64,000 nucleotides of DNA, taken from assembly GCA_037042185.1 (NCBI GenBank), contig JAXQJY010000029.1, forward strand, positions 310,001 to 374,000, given 5' to 3'. The notes beneath the pieces are model-generated. The model searched no databases and was not told where the DNA came from. It was given only the letters and a program-made list of their open reading frames with translations. The stretch comes from Sordariomycetes sp. S80-01Y. Its lineage: Eukaryota > Ascomycota > Sordariomycetes. Positions 22,500-32,795 of this stretch are shown in pieces. Both the position numbers and the translations under genes were made by a program. Every line of letters begins with the position of its first letter. The stretch's first letter is position 1.

Positions 22500-22820
22500 A
22501 AGGCTTCTGATTGGGAAAGGGGATTGGCCGTGCGATTGCTGAGCTGGCTGGGCGACTAGTGCCAGCGACGACCGGATGCGGTGACGAGCGAGACACACCG
22601 ACGATATAAAGACGACGCCGCCCACGTGGGACGCCCGGACACAAGGTCTCACCGATTTTCCTCGTCGTCGATTCTCTGAGACATCCGCCCGCCTGCGACC
22701 TGCCCATCCCACCTCGCCCGCCGATTCGGGTTTCTGGGTGCTTGTCGACAAGGCGTCGATGCCCCTCCGTTCCGCGCCTCACCGCAAGGTACTGGTAGCC
22801 GGCAGCAGCCCTCCACGACC

Positions 22821-25688
22821 ATGGCTAAATTCACATTCCCGCTCCCCGGCCGCTCCAAGAAGCAACAGCCCGCCGCAGCCCCTCAGGCCGAACCCATGAG
22901 CAAAGCCCAACGTGTGCTCGGCTCGGCGCACATCAGCATCGACTCCAAGCGGCAATGGGACGATCGCTCCACCTCCGGCATATCAGTCTCCGTGTCCGAG
23001 AGCACGGCGCCAACTGCCAACAGCTCCAGCCGGGGCGTGCGGAGGCGGGAATGGGGCGACGAGAGCGACATTTTACCGAGCCATCTGTTGCGGGTCGACG
23101 AAGATGATGGTGCGCCCAGTGATTATACATCTAACCTGAGAGAGCAGCCCAGCTCGAGTACCATCAAGAGCTGGTACGACCGGACGACGCAGCCGCTGAG
23201 CGTGTCTCAGCAGACGAGCGCGAGCGCCATGGCCAAGGGTCCCCCGAGCAAGGCGCAGCGGCTACTAGACATGGACAACAAGCATACTCCTCCGGCAGCA
23301 GCATCAGGGAAGAGCAAGAAGAAGCCAGCGATGCTCGACCTGTCCATGACAAAACCTGGCGAGAGGAGGAACGACTGGGATGGTCCGGTGCTGGGAAACG
23401 AATACGTCACTCGATCGCCCTCAATCCTCTCACCGCTAACACCCGGTGGTACCGCTAAACGACCACGGCGCAAGATTCAGAAACGCCCCACGCATGAGAG
23501 TCTAAGACGACAGCAGGAGCAGGACGAGAAATCAAGACCTGGAACGAGCGGTAGCGAGACGCAACCCAACTCGGGACGGCATGACGACCTGCCAAGTCTG
23601 TACAAGCACTACGAACAGATGTCGTTTGCGCAGATGATGGATGAGGAGGATGAGGTGAAGGAGGTTCTGAAGCCTGAGAGGCACCAGCCGCCAGACCAGC
23701 AGGAGAGGTTGGCCGATGTGGACGAGACGCTGCCCTCGACAACGTACCCGAGCAGATCTTATCGACGGGATGAGGATCGCGGGCCGTTGAGTAGTCACCC
23801 CACGCTCGTCAGCCATTCGACCAGCAGCAGTTATTCCACGCAACGAACACATCCCACGCCCCTGAGCCATCCGACATATACCCAGCATCACCCCACACAA
23901 GTCGTCCACGCACCAACGCCAACAAAGAGCGAACACTCCATGAATGACTACGCAGCCAGCGTATCCAGCCGGCATACCCGCACCTCCAAGGCTTCGAAGC
24001 GCACCGAGAAGAGCTTCCAGACGGCTGATCTGCAGGAGAAGAGCGTCCTCATTCTCTCGTCCGACTCGGAAGAGGATGACGAGGATGTTTCGTACGACGA
24101 GAACAGGGATACCATCTCCGCTGCGCCAACGCCCCGTCGGTCTTCCCTCACAGAGTCACAACACGATACACAAGGGACGATGCTCGACGACGCCAGCTCG
24201 ACAGCCCGCGACTCGACGCTCACGGCAACCACCGTCAACCGTATGTCCTCTGCTCCTGCTGGATTCCTCACCATCCCTACACATGTCACTTCAAAGAGCC
24301 CCTCGTCCGCATCATCAACCTCCAGCGGCAACTTTCGGGAGTCGTCGCAGTGGCCGGCACAACCAACATTCCACATTCCCGCCTCACCATCCGACGCCTC
24401 CCTATCAACGACGGTCTCCTCGGCCAGCACGGCGATGACCTGGCAAGAACGCGAAGGGTATGGGGTGCAGGAGGCGAGGGCCGTAACAATGGTGCCAGCT
24501 CAGGGACCCGATGAGCCGCAGTCCGCTTCCGACTCGGAGCTCGAGTATGAGAACCCCAGAAGCGTGGTGCGGGACAGCCAAGCCCCTCCTGCCACCGCAG
24601 CCGAACCCACGCCGCCCATGAGCCCTCTAAGTCCCAGTTCGATGGAATTCTACATCGACAATCCGCAGCCAATGACCATGGCTGAGACCCACGAGCACAT
24701 GATGGGCTTGACTCGGCAAGAGCAGATGCTCATTCAAGCACTCCGCCAACGGCGGGAAACCATGCGACAGAACGGCGGCGCCGCACCTGCAGACGTCTCG
24801 CGGGGATCGAGCATACGGGGGAGCCAGAGGGGGCACAGGTCGAATCCAAGCGAGGCAACGATTACTGAGTCAACATTCAACTTTGGATTTCCTGCGCCGC
24901 CAAGCAACAAGAAGAACACGACATCAGCGCAGTCCTCCATGGTGGACCTGCCAATCCCGGGCCACAAGGATGATGAGATCAACGACAGGGAGCCGAGCTG
25001 CACCGCTGACGGGACTTTGTTTGTTTTGAGCCCGCCGCCGACGCATCACAAGACGAAGAGCATCGCCAACTCCATCCGCGAGTCGCGCAGCACGGGTTCG
25101 ATCCGGCACTCCGTTCAGAAGCCATACGCAGATGTAGCCGTCAGCAGAGACGATGCCGGCCAGGCGCCGCTCGAGCGCAAGCAGTCGAGGCGGTCACCGC
25201 CGAGGGAGCCGCTCACGGCCCCGAAGCCACGGGCCTCCCTTCGCAGGCCAAGAGTGCCAGCGGACCGCGAGAGGGGCGTTACGCCAGAGAGGTCCACTCC
25301 GGGTAGCCAGGCGTATGATCACTGGGCCATCGCCGAAGACGAGCCTACGATCCTTCCGCAGCGCAGCCAGAACCAATACCAAGCGCAACAACACCCCGCC
25401 CGGCAACCCTCAATGCGGTCCTCTGCTTACTCGTCTCCGCGACGCTCCTATTCCCGCCAGCAGGAGTCGAGAGCATCATCATACCGTCAAGAAGCCCGTA
25501 TTGACGAGGAGGAGGTCGACGACGTCGGCATCCCACGGCCGGACAGCCCCATCTCGCCCATGGCGGAAGCGTTCCCCGCCGTGCCGGTCAAGAGGAGGAC
25601 GCAGCTGAATCCGGGCGCAAGGCTGAGCGCCTTCGGGCCGCCGCAGAGCGCGAACGGGGAGTTTGGATGGTGGGGCGACGAAGACTGA
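22821..25688 (+). CDS. Large disordered Ser/Pro/Thr-rich protein, function unknown
   Basis: A single-exon gene for 955 residues starts in a good context (GACCATGGC). The product opens AKFTFPLPGRSKKQQP and is almost wholly disordered, rich in Ser, Pro, Thr, Arg and Gln. A short module occurs twice: SKAQRVLG with a later KRQWDD (residues 26-50), and SKAQRLLD with RRNDWDG near 140-180; RRREWGDE near 73 is a related string. An acidic patch SSDSEEDDEDVSYDE lies near residue 415. A helical string ETHEHMMGLTRQEQMLIQALRQ near 620-645 is the most structured part. Basic-Ser strings and SP/TP sites suggest phosphorylation. I do not recognise a functional family. The repeated KAQR modules suggest short linear motifs that bind a partner. 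Confidence 0.8.
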   Translation: MAKFTFPLPGRSKKQQPAAAPQAEPMSKAQRVLGSAHISIDSKRQWDDRSTSGISVSVSESTAPTANSSSRGVRRREWGDESDILPSHLLRVDEDDGAPSDYTSNLREQPSSSTIKSWYDRTTQPLSVSQQTSASAMAKGPPSKAQRLLDMDNKHTPPAAASGKSKKKPAMLDLSMTKPGERRNDWDGPVLGNEYVTRSPSILSPLTPGGTAKRPRRKIQKRPTHESLRRQQEQDEKSRPGTSGSETQPNSGRHDDLPSLYKHYEQMSFAQMMDEEDEVKEVLKPERHQPPDQQERLADVDETLPSTTYPSRSYRRDEDRGPLSSHPTLVSHSTSSSYSTQRTHPTPLSHPTYTQHHPTQVVHAPTPTKSEHSMNDYAASVSSRHTRTSKASKRTEKSFQTADLQEKSVLILSSDSEEDDEDVSYDENRDTISAAPTPRRSSLTESQHDTQGTMLDDASSTARDSTLTATTVNRMSSAPAGFLTIPTHVTSKSPSSASSTSSGNFRESSQWPAQPTFHIPASPSDASLSTTVSSASTAMTWQEREGYGVQEARAVTMVPAQGPDEPQSASDSELEYENPRSVVRDSQAPPATAAEPTPPMSPLSPSSMEFYIDNPQPMTMAETHEHMMGLTRQEQMLIQALRQRRETMRQNGGAAPADVSRGSSIRGSQRGHRSNPSEATITESTFNFGFPAPPSNKKNTTSAQSSMVDLPIPGHKDDEINDREPSCTADGTLFVLSPPPTHHKTKSIANSIRESRSTGSIRHSVQKPYADVAVSRDDAGQAPLERKQSRRSPPREPLTAPKPRASLRRPRVPADRERGVTPERSTPGSQAYDHWAIAEDEPTILPQRSQNQYQAQQHPARQPSMRSSAYSSPRRSYSRQQESRASSYRQEARIDEEEVDDVGIPRPDSPISPMAEAFPAVPVKRRTQLNPGARLSAFGPPQSANGEFGWWGDED

Positions 25689-26280
25689 ACGTTGCCCCTT
25701 CATGTCCGCGATATACACACATTTCAGACGGCGATACCAGCTCAGGCCGTGCCGGGGCCACCACATTTCCTACGATTTAGTTACGATCTTTGCGGCATCT
25801 ACTTTCATAATTGGGTCACGGAGAAGAGCATCATTTACGATGGAACTATGAGAAGAAATCCTAACTGGACGATAATGGCGAGAGGACGAGAAAGGGGCCC
25901 CACTGGACGGGCTTCTCATCTATTTACCGAGGACTCGGGTTTCCGAGACGTCCCCAATCGGGACGCACACTGCGACAGATTTCATTGTTTCACTAGTTCA
26001 GTAGCCAGCGCTGGGTTTAGAGGCGTTGGTTTGACGAGTATGGGAATGGCACAGACCACCAGCTGGATCACAGCTACAGTTAATGTGAATATCATCAATT
26101 CATCAGCCGAGATCTTGGCCTCCTGTCGTGTAATACATGTGCTTTGCTTGCTGCCAACCATGGGTAATCGCCTTCCGCACCGCCCTTCTACTCGCGCATC
26201 CAGCCCCGACGGCGTCTCTCCTCAGTCTCTCCTCAGTCCCAACGCAAAAACCTACCCTCGACACTACTTCCCCGCCCCGG
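25689..26280. other. Convergent 3' region of the 22821 gene and MMS2
   Basis: These 592 nt between two convergent genes have short open frames only. No other gene or repeat is seen. Confidence 0.45.
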
Positions 26281-26793
26281 CTATTGGTACGTCGAGCCCT
26301 CGGGCGGCTGGGGAATCTTCTTGTTGGCCGGGCTGGCCATGTAGCGCCGCAGCTCGATGAGGACCGTCTCCATGGTGTTCTCGCGCTTCCACTGCGCCAG
26401 GCACGGCAGCATGGCCGGGTCGACGAGACCGTTGCGCGGGTTCACGGCGGGGAGGTTGACCTGCGAGACGAACTGGATGGTGGGCGGCTCGTCGGGGTAC
26501 GACGGCCCGCAGTGCATCTTGAGGGAGTAGATGCGGTTCTCGTGGACGGACTGCGGCGGGGCAGGTCAGTTAGCTAGCTAGCTCTGCGCCGAGGACCTTG
26601 GTCAAGGCTGCTCGCGGCGATGTGAGGTTAGGGGACGTACGTGCGGCGGCCCCAGGATCGTGCCGTTCCAGTTGCTCATCAACAGGTCCTCCGAGTCCTC
26701 GAGGCCGTAGGAGCAGGCCTCGGCGCCGAGACCCTTCTCGCCCTTCTCGAGCTCCTCGAGAAGGCGGAAGTTGCGGGGCATCTTGGTGCTCAT
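26281..26793 (-). CDS. MMS2: Ubiquitin E2 variant Mms2
   Basis: Mms2 is a catalytically inactive E2 variant that pairs with Ubc13 to build Lys63-linked ubiquitin chains, notably on PCNA in error-free DNA damage tolerance. On the minus strand, exon 1 is 26793-26641 and exon 2 is 26550-26281, with a 90-nt intron (donor GTACGT, acceptor CCGCAG), giving 140 residues against 137 in yeast. The sequence follows the family closely: [29 protein letters not shown], then after the splice [30 protein letters not shown] and [13 protein letters not shown]. The place of the E2 active-site Cys carries no Cys, as expected for a variant. ATGs at 26793 and 26781 are both in frame; the first gives MSTKMPRNF. Confidence 0.96.
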
Positions 26794-27969
26794 CGTGGGG
26801 GAACTGGAGGGGTTTTCCGCTAGAGTAGGCTCGTTCGTTGGTCGCGGGGAGGAAGTCTCGGGTCGGAGGTGCGGGCGAAGCGAGCGGCTCGAGGGGGGGT
26901 TGTTGTGGGCGAACTGGATGTTTGGGCAGCGGGTCGGTAGATGGGACGTGGACGTGTGTTTGAGGTGGGCAATCAGGCGTCGCGGGGCAGTGGTGGGCAG
27001 TCTTGAGGTCGTGCGACAGGGTGACCCCACCTTAAGCTGTCCATTAATACCACCTTAACTTGGCGAGGTACCTCGCTACCGTGGCATTGCATCCTGAGCC
27101 CCCAATCTCGGCCTGTTGTCATAGATCGGTACGTATCGGCTTAAGTTGGAGTTCGTGCACTTTATGCCTAATGTAGTTTAATCATCGTGAGACGACATCG
27201 TATTTGGACGTGGGTCGCAAGGGAATCTATGTAGAGAACAGCTGGCCCCTGTACTGTAGGTACCTGGAGGGCCGAACAATTAACCCATATAGCTTGAACA
27301 CTTGAGTGGTGCAGAATTGCTGTAGCAAGCATCTCTGCCTCGGTCCATGCGGCCTTCTTGTGACCTAGCGCCATAAGATAGACCTACATTCAAGTCTGTG
27401 GTGTATATACGCACTTAATCAGAATCCCATGCGGTAACAGCATGACACATCCTTGACCTTGGGTTACTGAGCTGCCTCAAGAGGCACTGCATTTCGAGCG
27501 ACTACTTTCATGTCGATGGCCCGTATTGTAGTACTTCCTGATGCCCATCAGCGTCGTTGGTGACTATGGGGATATTGTTTTCACGTCATAGGGCAAGCAC
27601 GATATTCCTCAGTGCTGTCTCTCCCTCATATGAATCAAGAAGGCAATTACATAACGCTGAAGCAGAAGCAGGTGAAAAGTTGGGCTTGCGAGGTGTGCTC
27701 AGAGCTCCACGAATCACCCCCAAATCGTAAAGGCTCCAGCAGCCGTGACGTGCATCGCTCGCTTAAACCCCGGCTTTTGCCGCACAGCTCCGAGCCCCGT
27801 CCCCAACGCCAACTTACCTTAGAAGCTCGTGCCCGTCCTCGTCATTTGCCGAGCTCCAAACCCCAGACTTTCTACCTTTAAGCCGCCTCTCCTCCGCCAC
27901 CCGCAGCCCACGAGCTACCTGTCCATCCCGTCTAGTGCTCAAAGGTGGAGGGCTGAAGTCGACGACACA
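26794..27969. other. Intergenic between MMS2 and SLP2 (divergent promoters)
   Basis: About 1.18 kb separates divergent genes. The part at 27.0-27.7 kb is AT-richer. No open frame carries recognisable protein content and no repeat stands out. Confidence 0.45.
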
Positions 27970-29252
27970 ATGGCGAGTCAACTCGCCCGCGCGGCCGTCC
28001 GCGCACCGCTGCGAACACAGCTTCGAGCCTCCCCGGCCGCACCGCTCCTCCTCGCGCGCCTCTTCAGCACCTCCGACTCGCTCACCTCGTCCGGCTCCAA
28101 CGCCGGCTCCTCCCTCTCTTCGAGCGGTCCTCTGCCCACCTACTTTCAAAAGCCGCGCCTTCCCGCCAACACAATTGTGCGCTTCGTCCCGCAGCAGACG
28201 GCATGGATCGTCGAGCGTATGGGACGTTTCAGCCGGATCCTGGAGCCGGGTCTGGCTATCCTCATGCCCTTCATCGACAGGATTGCGTACGTCAAGAGTC
28301 TGAAGGAGGTGGCTCTTGAGATCCCCAAGCAGAGCGCTATTACAGCGGACAATGTGACCTTGGAGCTGGATGGTGTTCTCTACACGCGCGTCTTTGACGC
28401 TTACAAGGCCAGGTAAGCGCTTCGCACTGGTTTACGCCTGGATGCAGAACGTGGTGCTAATTGCGGGACAGCTACGGAGTCGAAGATGCCGAGTACGCCA
28501 TCTCCCAGCTCGCCCAGACGACGATGCGCTCCGAGATCGGCCAGCTCACCCTCGACCACGTCCTGAAGGAACGCGCCGCCCTGAACACCAACATCACCGC
28601 CGCCATTAACGACGCCGCCGAGGCCTGGGGCGTCACCTGCCTGCGGTACGAGATCCGGGATATCCACGCGCCTGCGGCAGTGGTGGAGGCCATGCACAGG
28701 CAGGTCACGGCCGAGCGGAGCAAGCGTGCCGAGATCTTGGACTCGGAAGGTCAGAGGCAAAGCGCCATCAACATTGCCGAGGGAAAGAAGCAGAGCGTCA
28801 TCCTGGCGAGTGAGGCGCTGAGGGCCGAGAGGATCAACACGGCGGATGGTGAGGCGGAGGCTATCCGACTAAAGGCCGAGGCTACGGCCAAGGGCATCGA
28901 CGACGTGGCCAGGAGCATCCTCGCAGGAAAGGAAGGCGCTCAGAGCGCCATGAGCCTGAGCGTTGCGGAGAAGTACGTCGACGCGTTCGGCAAGCTGGCC
29001 AAGGAGGGCACCGCGGTGGTTGTGCCGGGCAACGTGGGCGACATCGGGGGCATGATTGCGAGCGGGCTGAGCGTGTACGGCAAGGTGAACCAGGCCCAGG
29101 CCCAGGCGGCGGCGAAGAAGGCGATCGAGCCTAACAGCCAGGAGTCGGCGTACGACGTCGGAGATGACGGGTTTGAGAGCGAGGAGGCGAAGAAGAAGGC
29201 GATGAAGGACACCGTGATCCAGGGCTTCAACCAGACTGCCGGTAACAGGTGA
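27970..29252 (+). CDS. SLP2: Mitochondrial stomatin-like protein 2 (SPFH family)
   Basis: SLP2 proteins sit on the inner mitochondrial membrane, bind cardiolipin and prohibitins, and shape respiratory and protease assemblies. Exons are 27970-28412 and 28472-29252, with a 59-nt intron, giving 407 residues. A basic, Ala/Arg-rich presequence (ARAAVRAPLRTQLRASP, then LLLARLFSTSD) predicts mitochondrial import. The SPFH core runs from about residue 70 (NTIVRFVPQQTAWIVERMG, FSRILEPGLAILMPFIDRI) to 230 (RYEIRDIHAPAAVVEAM). A long coiled coil follows (QVTAERSKRAEIL, EGQRQSAINIAEGKKQ, ADGEAEAIRLKAEATAKGI). The splice rebuilds the Ser of KASYGVEDAEYAI. The C-terminal tail is Gln/Ala-rich and then acidic. 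The start ATG has a strong context (CACAATGGC). Confidence 0.95.
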
Positions 29253-29561
29253 AACTGCGAGCAGTCGGCGGCGGCTGGGTGCGCAAAATGGGATTAGAGG
29301 ACCATGGCGTTACTTGATGTATCATACTCATCTCGATTTCTACAGGAGGGGGAACGCAACTCTGGGGCTGTGGCGGAGAAGTGTATCTATGTACCATTAA
29401 GCAAGATAGCCTCCCTTTGTTCACGAATCAGCAAACTGAGGTTGCTACTCGGGGCCGTCTACCCACTGTGCTCGATTTCTTACGACACGACTCGATATCG
29501 ACTTGACCCAGGGGGGTGCAAACAGACCACGTTCCCGCCATACATCACTCCAAACATGATG
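29253..29561. other. Convergent 3' region of SLP2 and the MER3-like fragment
   Basis: These 309 nt between convergent genes should hold the two 3' UTRs. I see nothing else. Confidence 0.4.
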
Positions 29562-30623
29562 TCAGATCTTGAAGGTCTCCCGAACCATTGTGCCAACAAT
29601 CTCCTCACAAGCAAAGGTCACTCTCATCTCCTCCCCCTCGTGCGCGATCAGCTGCTCCGTCAGCACCTTTCCACCATGCAATTTCTTCACGCTCCCCCTC
29701 CAAAAGCACACCAGCTGGCCGTCCTCCCTGTCGATCAGGAACGTAGTCCAGGGATGGAGTTTGCGCCATGTTGGCAAGTCCTTGTTGTCGAAACCGAGCC
29801 AGATCCTCACAACCCAGGGTTTTCTTCCTTCGGTATCTGGTGGCACCTGTGATTGTCTGAGGCGACTCTGCTGCTGGAGGACATCGATCTTGAGCTGCAG
29901 GTATGGGAAGTCCCTGACATTTCGGAGAATGGTCTGTCCGAAGGGCGGGTTTCGACTGAGGATGCGCTCGATGTGGTAGAACTCCATGTTGGCCAGCTGG
30001 CGGATGTTCCTCACGCCTGCCTGAGACAGCTTCTCCATGCGTCCCATCCCGATATTTGGCACCTGCATCAAGTCTGTTCCATTTCCCTCCCACACGCCAG
30101 CCTTTACGCTCCTCAGCACGTCCAAGACGGTCGTCAAGCCGCGCCCGTCCTCCCTCTCGCCCAGGATATCAGCCAAGCACCTGAGCACCTGATTCAAAAC
30201 CTCGTAAATTCTGGCTCTCTCGCCGTGGAGGTCTTTCCTCGCGGGTCCGGACAGCTTGTTCGGCCATCCCGTCTTCAGCAGGTCGATTTGGACCAGCAGA
30301 AAGGTCTTGTGCCATGAGTGCGAGACGGCTTCGCGGAGGAGGTAGGGGATGGGCTTGGACTCGTTGATGTCGCGGAAGAAGGCCTTCTCGCGCTGGCGGA
30401 TAGGAAAGGAGAGGAATTCGTGGGCTTGGCAGGCGTGCTCGAGAACCAGACGACGATCAGGCTGGTGGGGAATGGTCAAGAGGTGTTGGAAGGTTGGCCT
30501 TGAGAGCTTGTAGCGGAGTTGAAGAGACGGTGAGTCGGGAGGGGAGGGTGAACTCTTGTGGGAGATGGGTTTTGGAGGGAGATGCCGGGAACTGCGTTGG
30601 GGAGGATACCGTACGGGAGGCAT
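29562..30623 (-). CDS. Orphan Sec63-type C-terminal half of a MER3/HFM1 helicase
   Basis: MER3/HFM1 is a meiotic Ski2-type DNA helicase that promotes crossovers; it has two RecA domains, a winged helix and a C-terminal Sec63-like domain. This 353-residue open frame matches only the last part. YKLSRPTFQHLLTI aligns with the start of the Sec63 region (YYVKFETM in relatives), followed by HEFLSFPIRQREKAFFRDIN, a helix with AGVWEGNGTDLMQVPNIG, then the helix-hairpin-helix part ERILSRNPPFGQTILRNV, and a beta-rich end (KPWVVRIWLGFDNKDL). No Walker A or DExH motif occurs here or in the 725 nt before the next gene, so the helicase is missing rather than lying in unseen exons. The frame has no internal stop. 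The ATG at 30623 is the first in a frame that is open to 30755. Confidence 0.8.
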   Translation of the reverse strand: MPPVRYPPQRSSRHLPPKPISHKSSPSPPDSPSLQLRYKLSRPTFQHLLTIPHQPDRRLVLEHACQAHEFLSFPIRQREKAFFRDINESKPIPYLLREAVSHSWHKTFLLVQIDLLKTGWPNKLSGPARKDLHGERARIYEVLNQVLRCLADILGEREDGRGLTTVLDVLRSVKAGVWEGNGTDLMQVPNIGMGRMEKLSQAGVRNIRQLANMEFYHIERILSRNPPFGQTILRNVRDFPYLQLKIDVLQQQSRLRQSQVPPDTEGRKPWVVRIWLGFDNKDLPTWRKLHPWTTFLIDREDGQLVCFWRGSVKKLHGGKVLTEQLIAHEGEEMRVTFACEEIVGTMVRETFKI

Positions 30624-31347
30624 CCTGAGGCAGGGCTGAGGATATGCGCTACTGTGAAAGTCAGGCTGGAGGCACCTCAGTGATGACCTGGTCGAGATGT
30701 CTGAGAAAAGCAGCGAGTCCGGGAGAGTCTCCGCGGTCACTCGGCTCACTGGCACGGGGACCGTTCAAGGTGGGCACGTGAGGCAGGGAGGTTCCTTCCA
30801 CGAAAGTACATGCCAGGCTCACATGGCAAGGCAGCCGTTCCAGTGTCAACAAGGAAGAGGCTTCTCAGTCGCAGTCGCTCCTTCAAAAGAGCTCGTAACT
30901 CTGAATCTGTCTGGTTTGCGAGATAACGTCACCGACGAAGCGCAGCCCGCCAGCAGGGTCACGCGAAGCAGGACAGTCGACGTTTGTATGACCACAAGTA
31001 CGACATTGGTTTTTACAGGGCTTCACCTCGCTTTTGTGGCTTTCTTTGGATGCCATTAAGCGATTTGTTGCATTCTGGTGCTCGCTGGAGGTTTCAGGCA
31101 AGAAAGGGGCTGTCAGGTCCTTCTCGCTTCCTCTCCTTTCAAAAGATCGAAGCACAGTCACTTCCTCGTGACTGCCAAATTCCCCGTGCGACCTGCCTTA
31201 GAACTTAAGAGCACTCGCTTGTTGAATAATCAGGTCGTCTTTTCTTCTCAGGCACTCAAAGGCTCGTTCCTTTGCCCATCTTCTTCCGTGACCACCCCGC
31301 GCCCCTTTAGACCAGCACCAGTATTTGGTTATTACCCTCAGCACAGC
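30624..31347. other. Intergenic between the MER3-like fragment and the M4 protease (divergent)
   Basis: These 724 nt should have held the helicase half of MER3 if that gene were whole. They do not: no frame shows helicase motifs. A small minus-strand frame (30883-31161) has a Cys-rich string (CKNQCRTCGHTNVDC) but no family that I know. I treat the stretch as a shared promoter. Confidence 0.45.
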
Positions 31348-32526
31348 ATGCCTTCCGATCACAAGTGCTTCATTGTTCCTCCTCATGTCCTTCGTGGCAT
31401 CGCCGAATCCGCCTCCTCTGAAATCCCCGACCTCGTCCGCGCCCACGCCAAGGAGGGCCTGCAGCATCTACAGTGCCTCCTTGATGCTCATCCCGGCGTC
31501 AGGAATTCCCACCGCCGCGTGGGTGAGAAGCCACCTGACAAGGATAACAAAGTCGAACGCTTCCTTCACGACGCAAAGCACAGCCTTAACGAGGCCAGTC
31601 TACCCGGCGAGCTCGTTCGTACCGAGAACGACCCCAAGGTCGAGGATAAGGCCGTCAATGAGGCCTTCAATAATGTGGGCACTGTGCTTGACTTCTACAA
31701 AGAGCACTTCAAGTGGAATTCGATTGACAACAAGGGCGCTGATGTCGTGTCCACCGTTCACTTCGGCAAGGAATACGAGAATGCCTGTAAGTTGTGTCCC
31801 TACTCTTGCTGCTGTACACTTCCTGACACGCCGCCAGTCTGGGATCCTCAGCGCTACCAGATGGTGTTCGGGGACGGAGATGAGTTTCTCAACAACTTCA
31901 CAGGGTGCATCGATGTGATCGGGCATGAGCTGACCCACGCTGTCACGGATCATACTTCCCCTCTCGACTACTGGGGCATGCCCGGTGCTCTCAACGAGCA
32001 CGTGTCGGACGTTTTTGGCATCATGATCAAACAAAAGGTCCAGGACGAGAACGCAGTAAATGCGGACTGGCTGATTGGTGAGGATTGTATTCTGCCCGGC
32101 GTCAAAGGCACCGCCCTGCGCAGCATGAAGGCTCCTGGAACGGCTTACGATGACCCTCGATTCGTAAGTAGAGCCTGAAATCCCGGTACAGCCACTGACG
32201 CTTCCTAGGGCAAGGATCCTCAAGTATCCCACATGGACAGTTGGGAGATGATGTTCGAGGACAACGGCGGCGTCCACATTTTCTCTGGCATCCCGAACAA
32301 GGCCTTCCAGCTGGCCTGCGTGTCCTTCGGCGGCTACTCTTGGGAGAAGGCTGGCCAAATCTGGTGGAAGACCATGCGGAGTGGGAAGATTGCGCCTAAA
32401 TGCACCTTCAAGCAGTTCGCCGAGGTCACGATCGACATTGCCGAGTCGGAATTTGGCAAGCCGGCCGCTAAGAAGGTCCGCAAGGCTTGGAAGGATGTTG
32501 GGGTCTTCAAGCACGATGGTGGCTAG
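31348..32526 (+). CDS. Protealysin-like M4 metallopeptidase, no signal peptide
   Basis: A zinc endopeptidase of the thermolysin family. Exons are 31348-31786, 31838-32163 and 32209-32526, with introns of 51 and 45 nt, giving 360 residues. The N-terminus (CFIVPPHVLRGIAES) resembles the short propeptide of protealysin, not a signal peptide. Zinc ligands are His176 and His180 of HELTH (Glu177 catalytic) and Glu200 in GALNEHVSD, exactly 20 residues after His180 as in thermolysin. The thermolysin His231 equivalent is in NGGVHIFSGIPNKAF. The Trp-rich end (GQIWWKTM) is typical. The site set is complete, so it is probably active. The family is mainly bacterial; a fungal copy with introns points to old transfer and later intron gain (inference). 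It is divergent from the MER3 fragment and converges with the pectate lyase. Confidence 0.93.
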
Positions 32527-32795
32527 ACGCCTTCAGACACTTGGTGCAACGTCCTGTAGCCACCAGACTGGATCAAGACCTAGAAGACTATCACGCCAAT
32601 TACTCGCAAAAGAATTCCATAACATCTCCTACTTGGTTCCATGAATGGATGTCACTCAGTCACGCATTGTCGAAGATTTGTGTGATGATGCTTTTATATT
32701 TACAGACGCTAGCGTCCTCGAGCAAGTTATATACCAGAAACACACGCTTCCGACCAGCGTCATTACAGCCGGTCTTTTCCCTCCATATGCAGAGC

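Larger units (their letters stand above)
20076..22820. other. Long intergenic region with simple repeats
   Basis: About 2.7 kb lies between two plus-strand genes. It holds several short tandem repeats (listed separately), a (GGTGA) run near 20640 and CT-rich stretches near the 3' end. These suit a long promoter and 5' leader for the 22821 gene. The open frames inside (up to 165 residues) are built of repeat-derived or low-complexity sequence, and I do not regard them as genes. Confidence 0.5.

Noticed and set aside
20076-22820. Open frames of 100-165 codons between the flavoprotein gene and the 22821 gene
   Set aside because: They are made largely from tandem repeats and low-complexity sequence and overlap each other on both strands; no family is seen.
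25095-25110. A tRNA B-box-like string (GGTTCGATCC)
   Set aside because: It lies inside the coding sequence of the 955-residue protein and no tRNA A-box or cloverleaf can be built around it.
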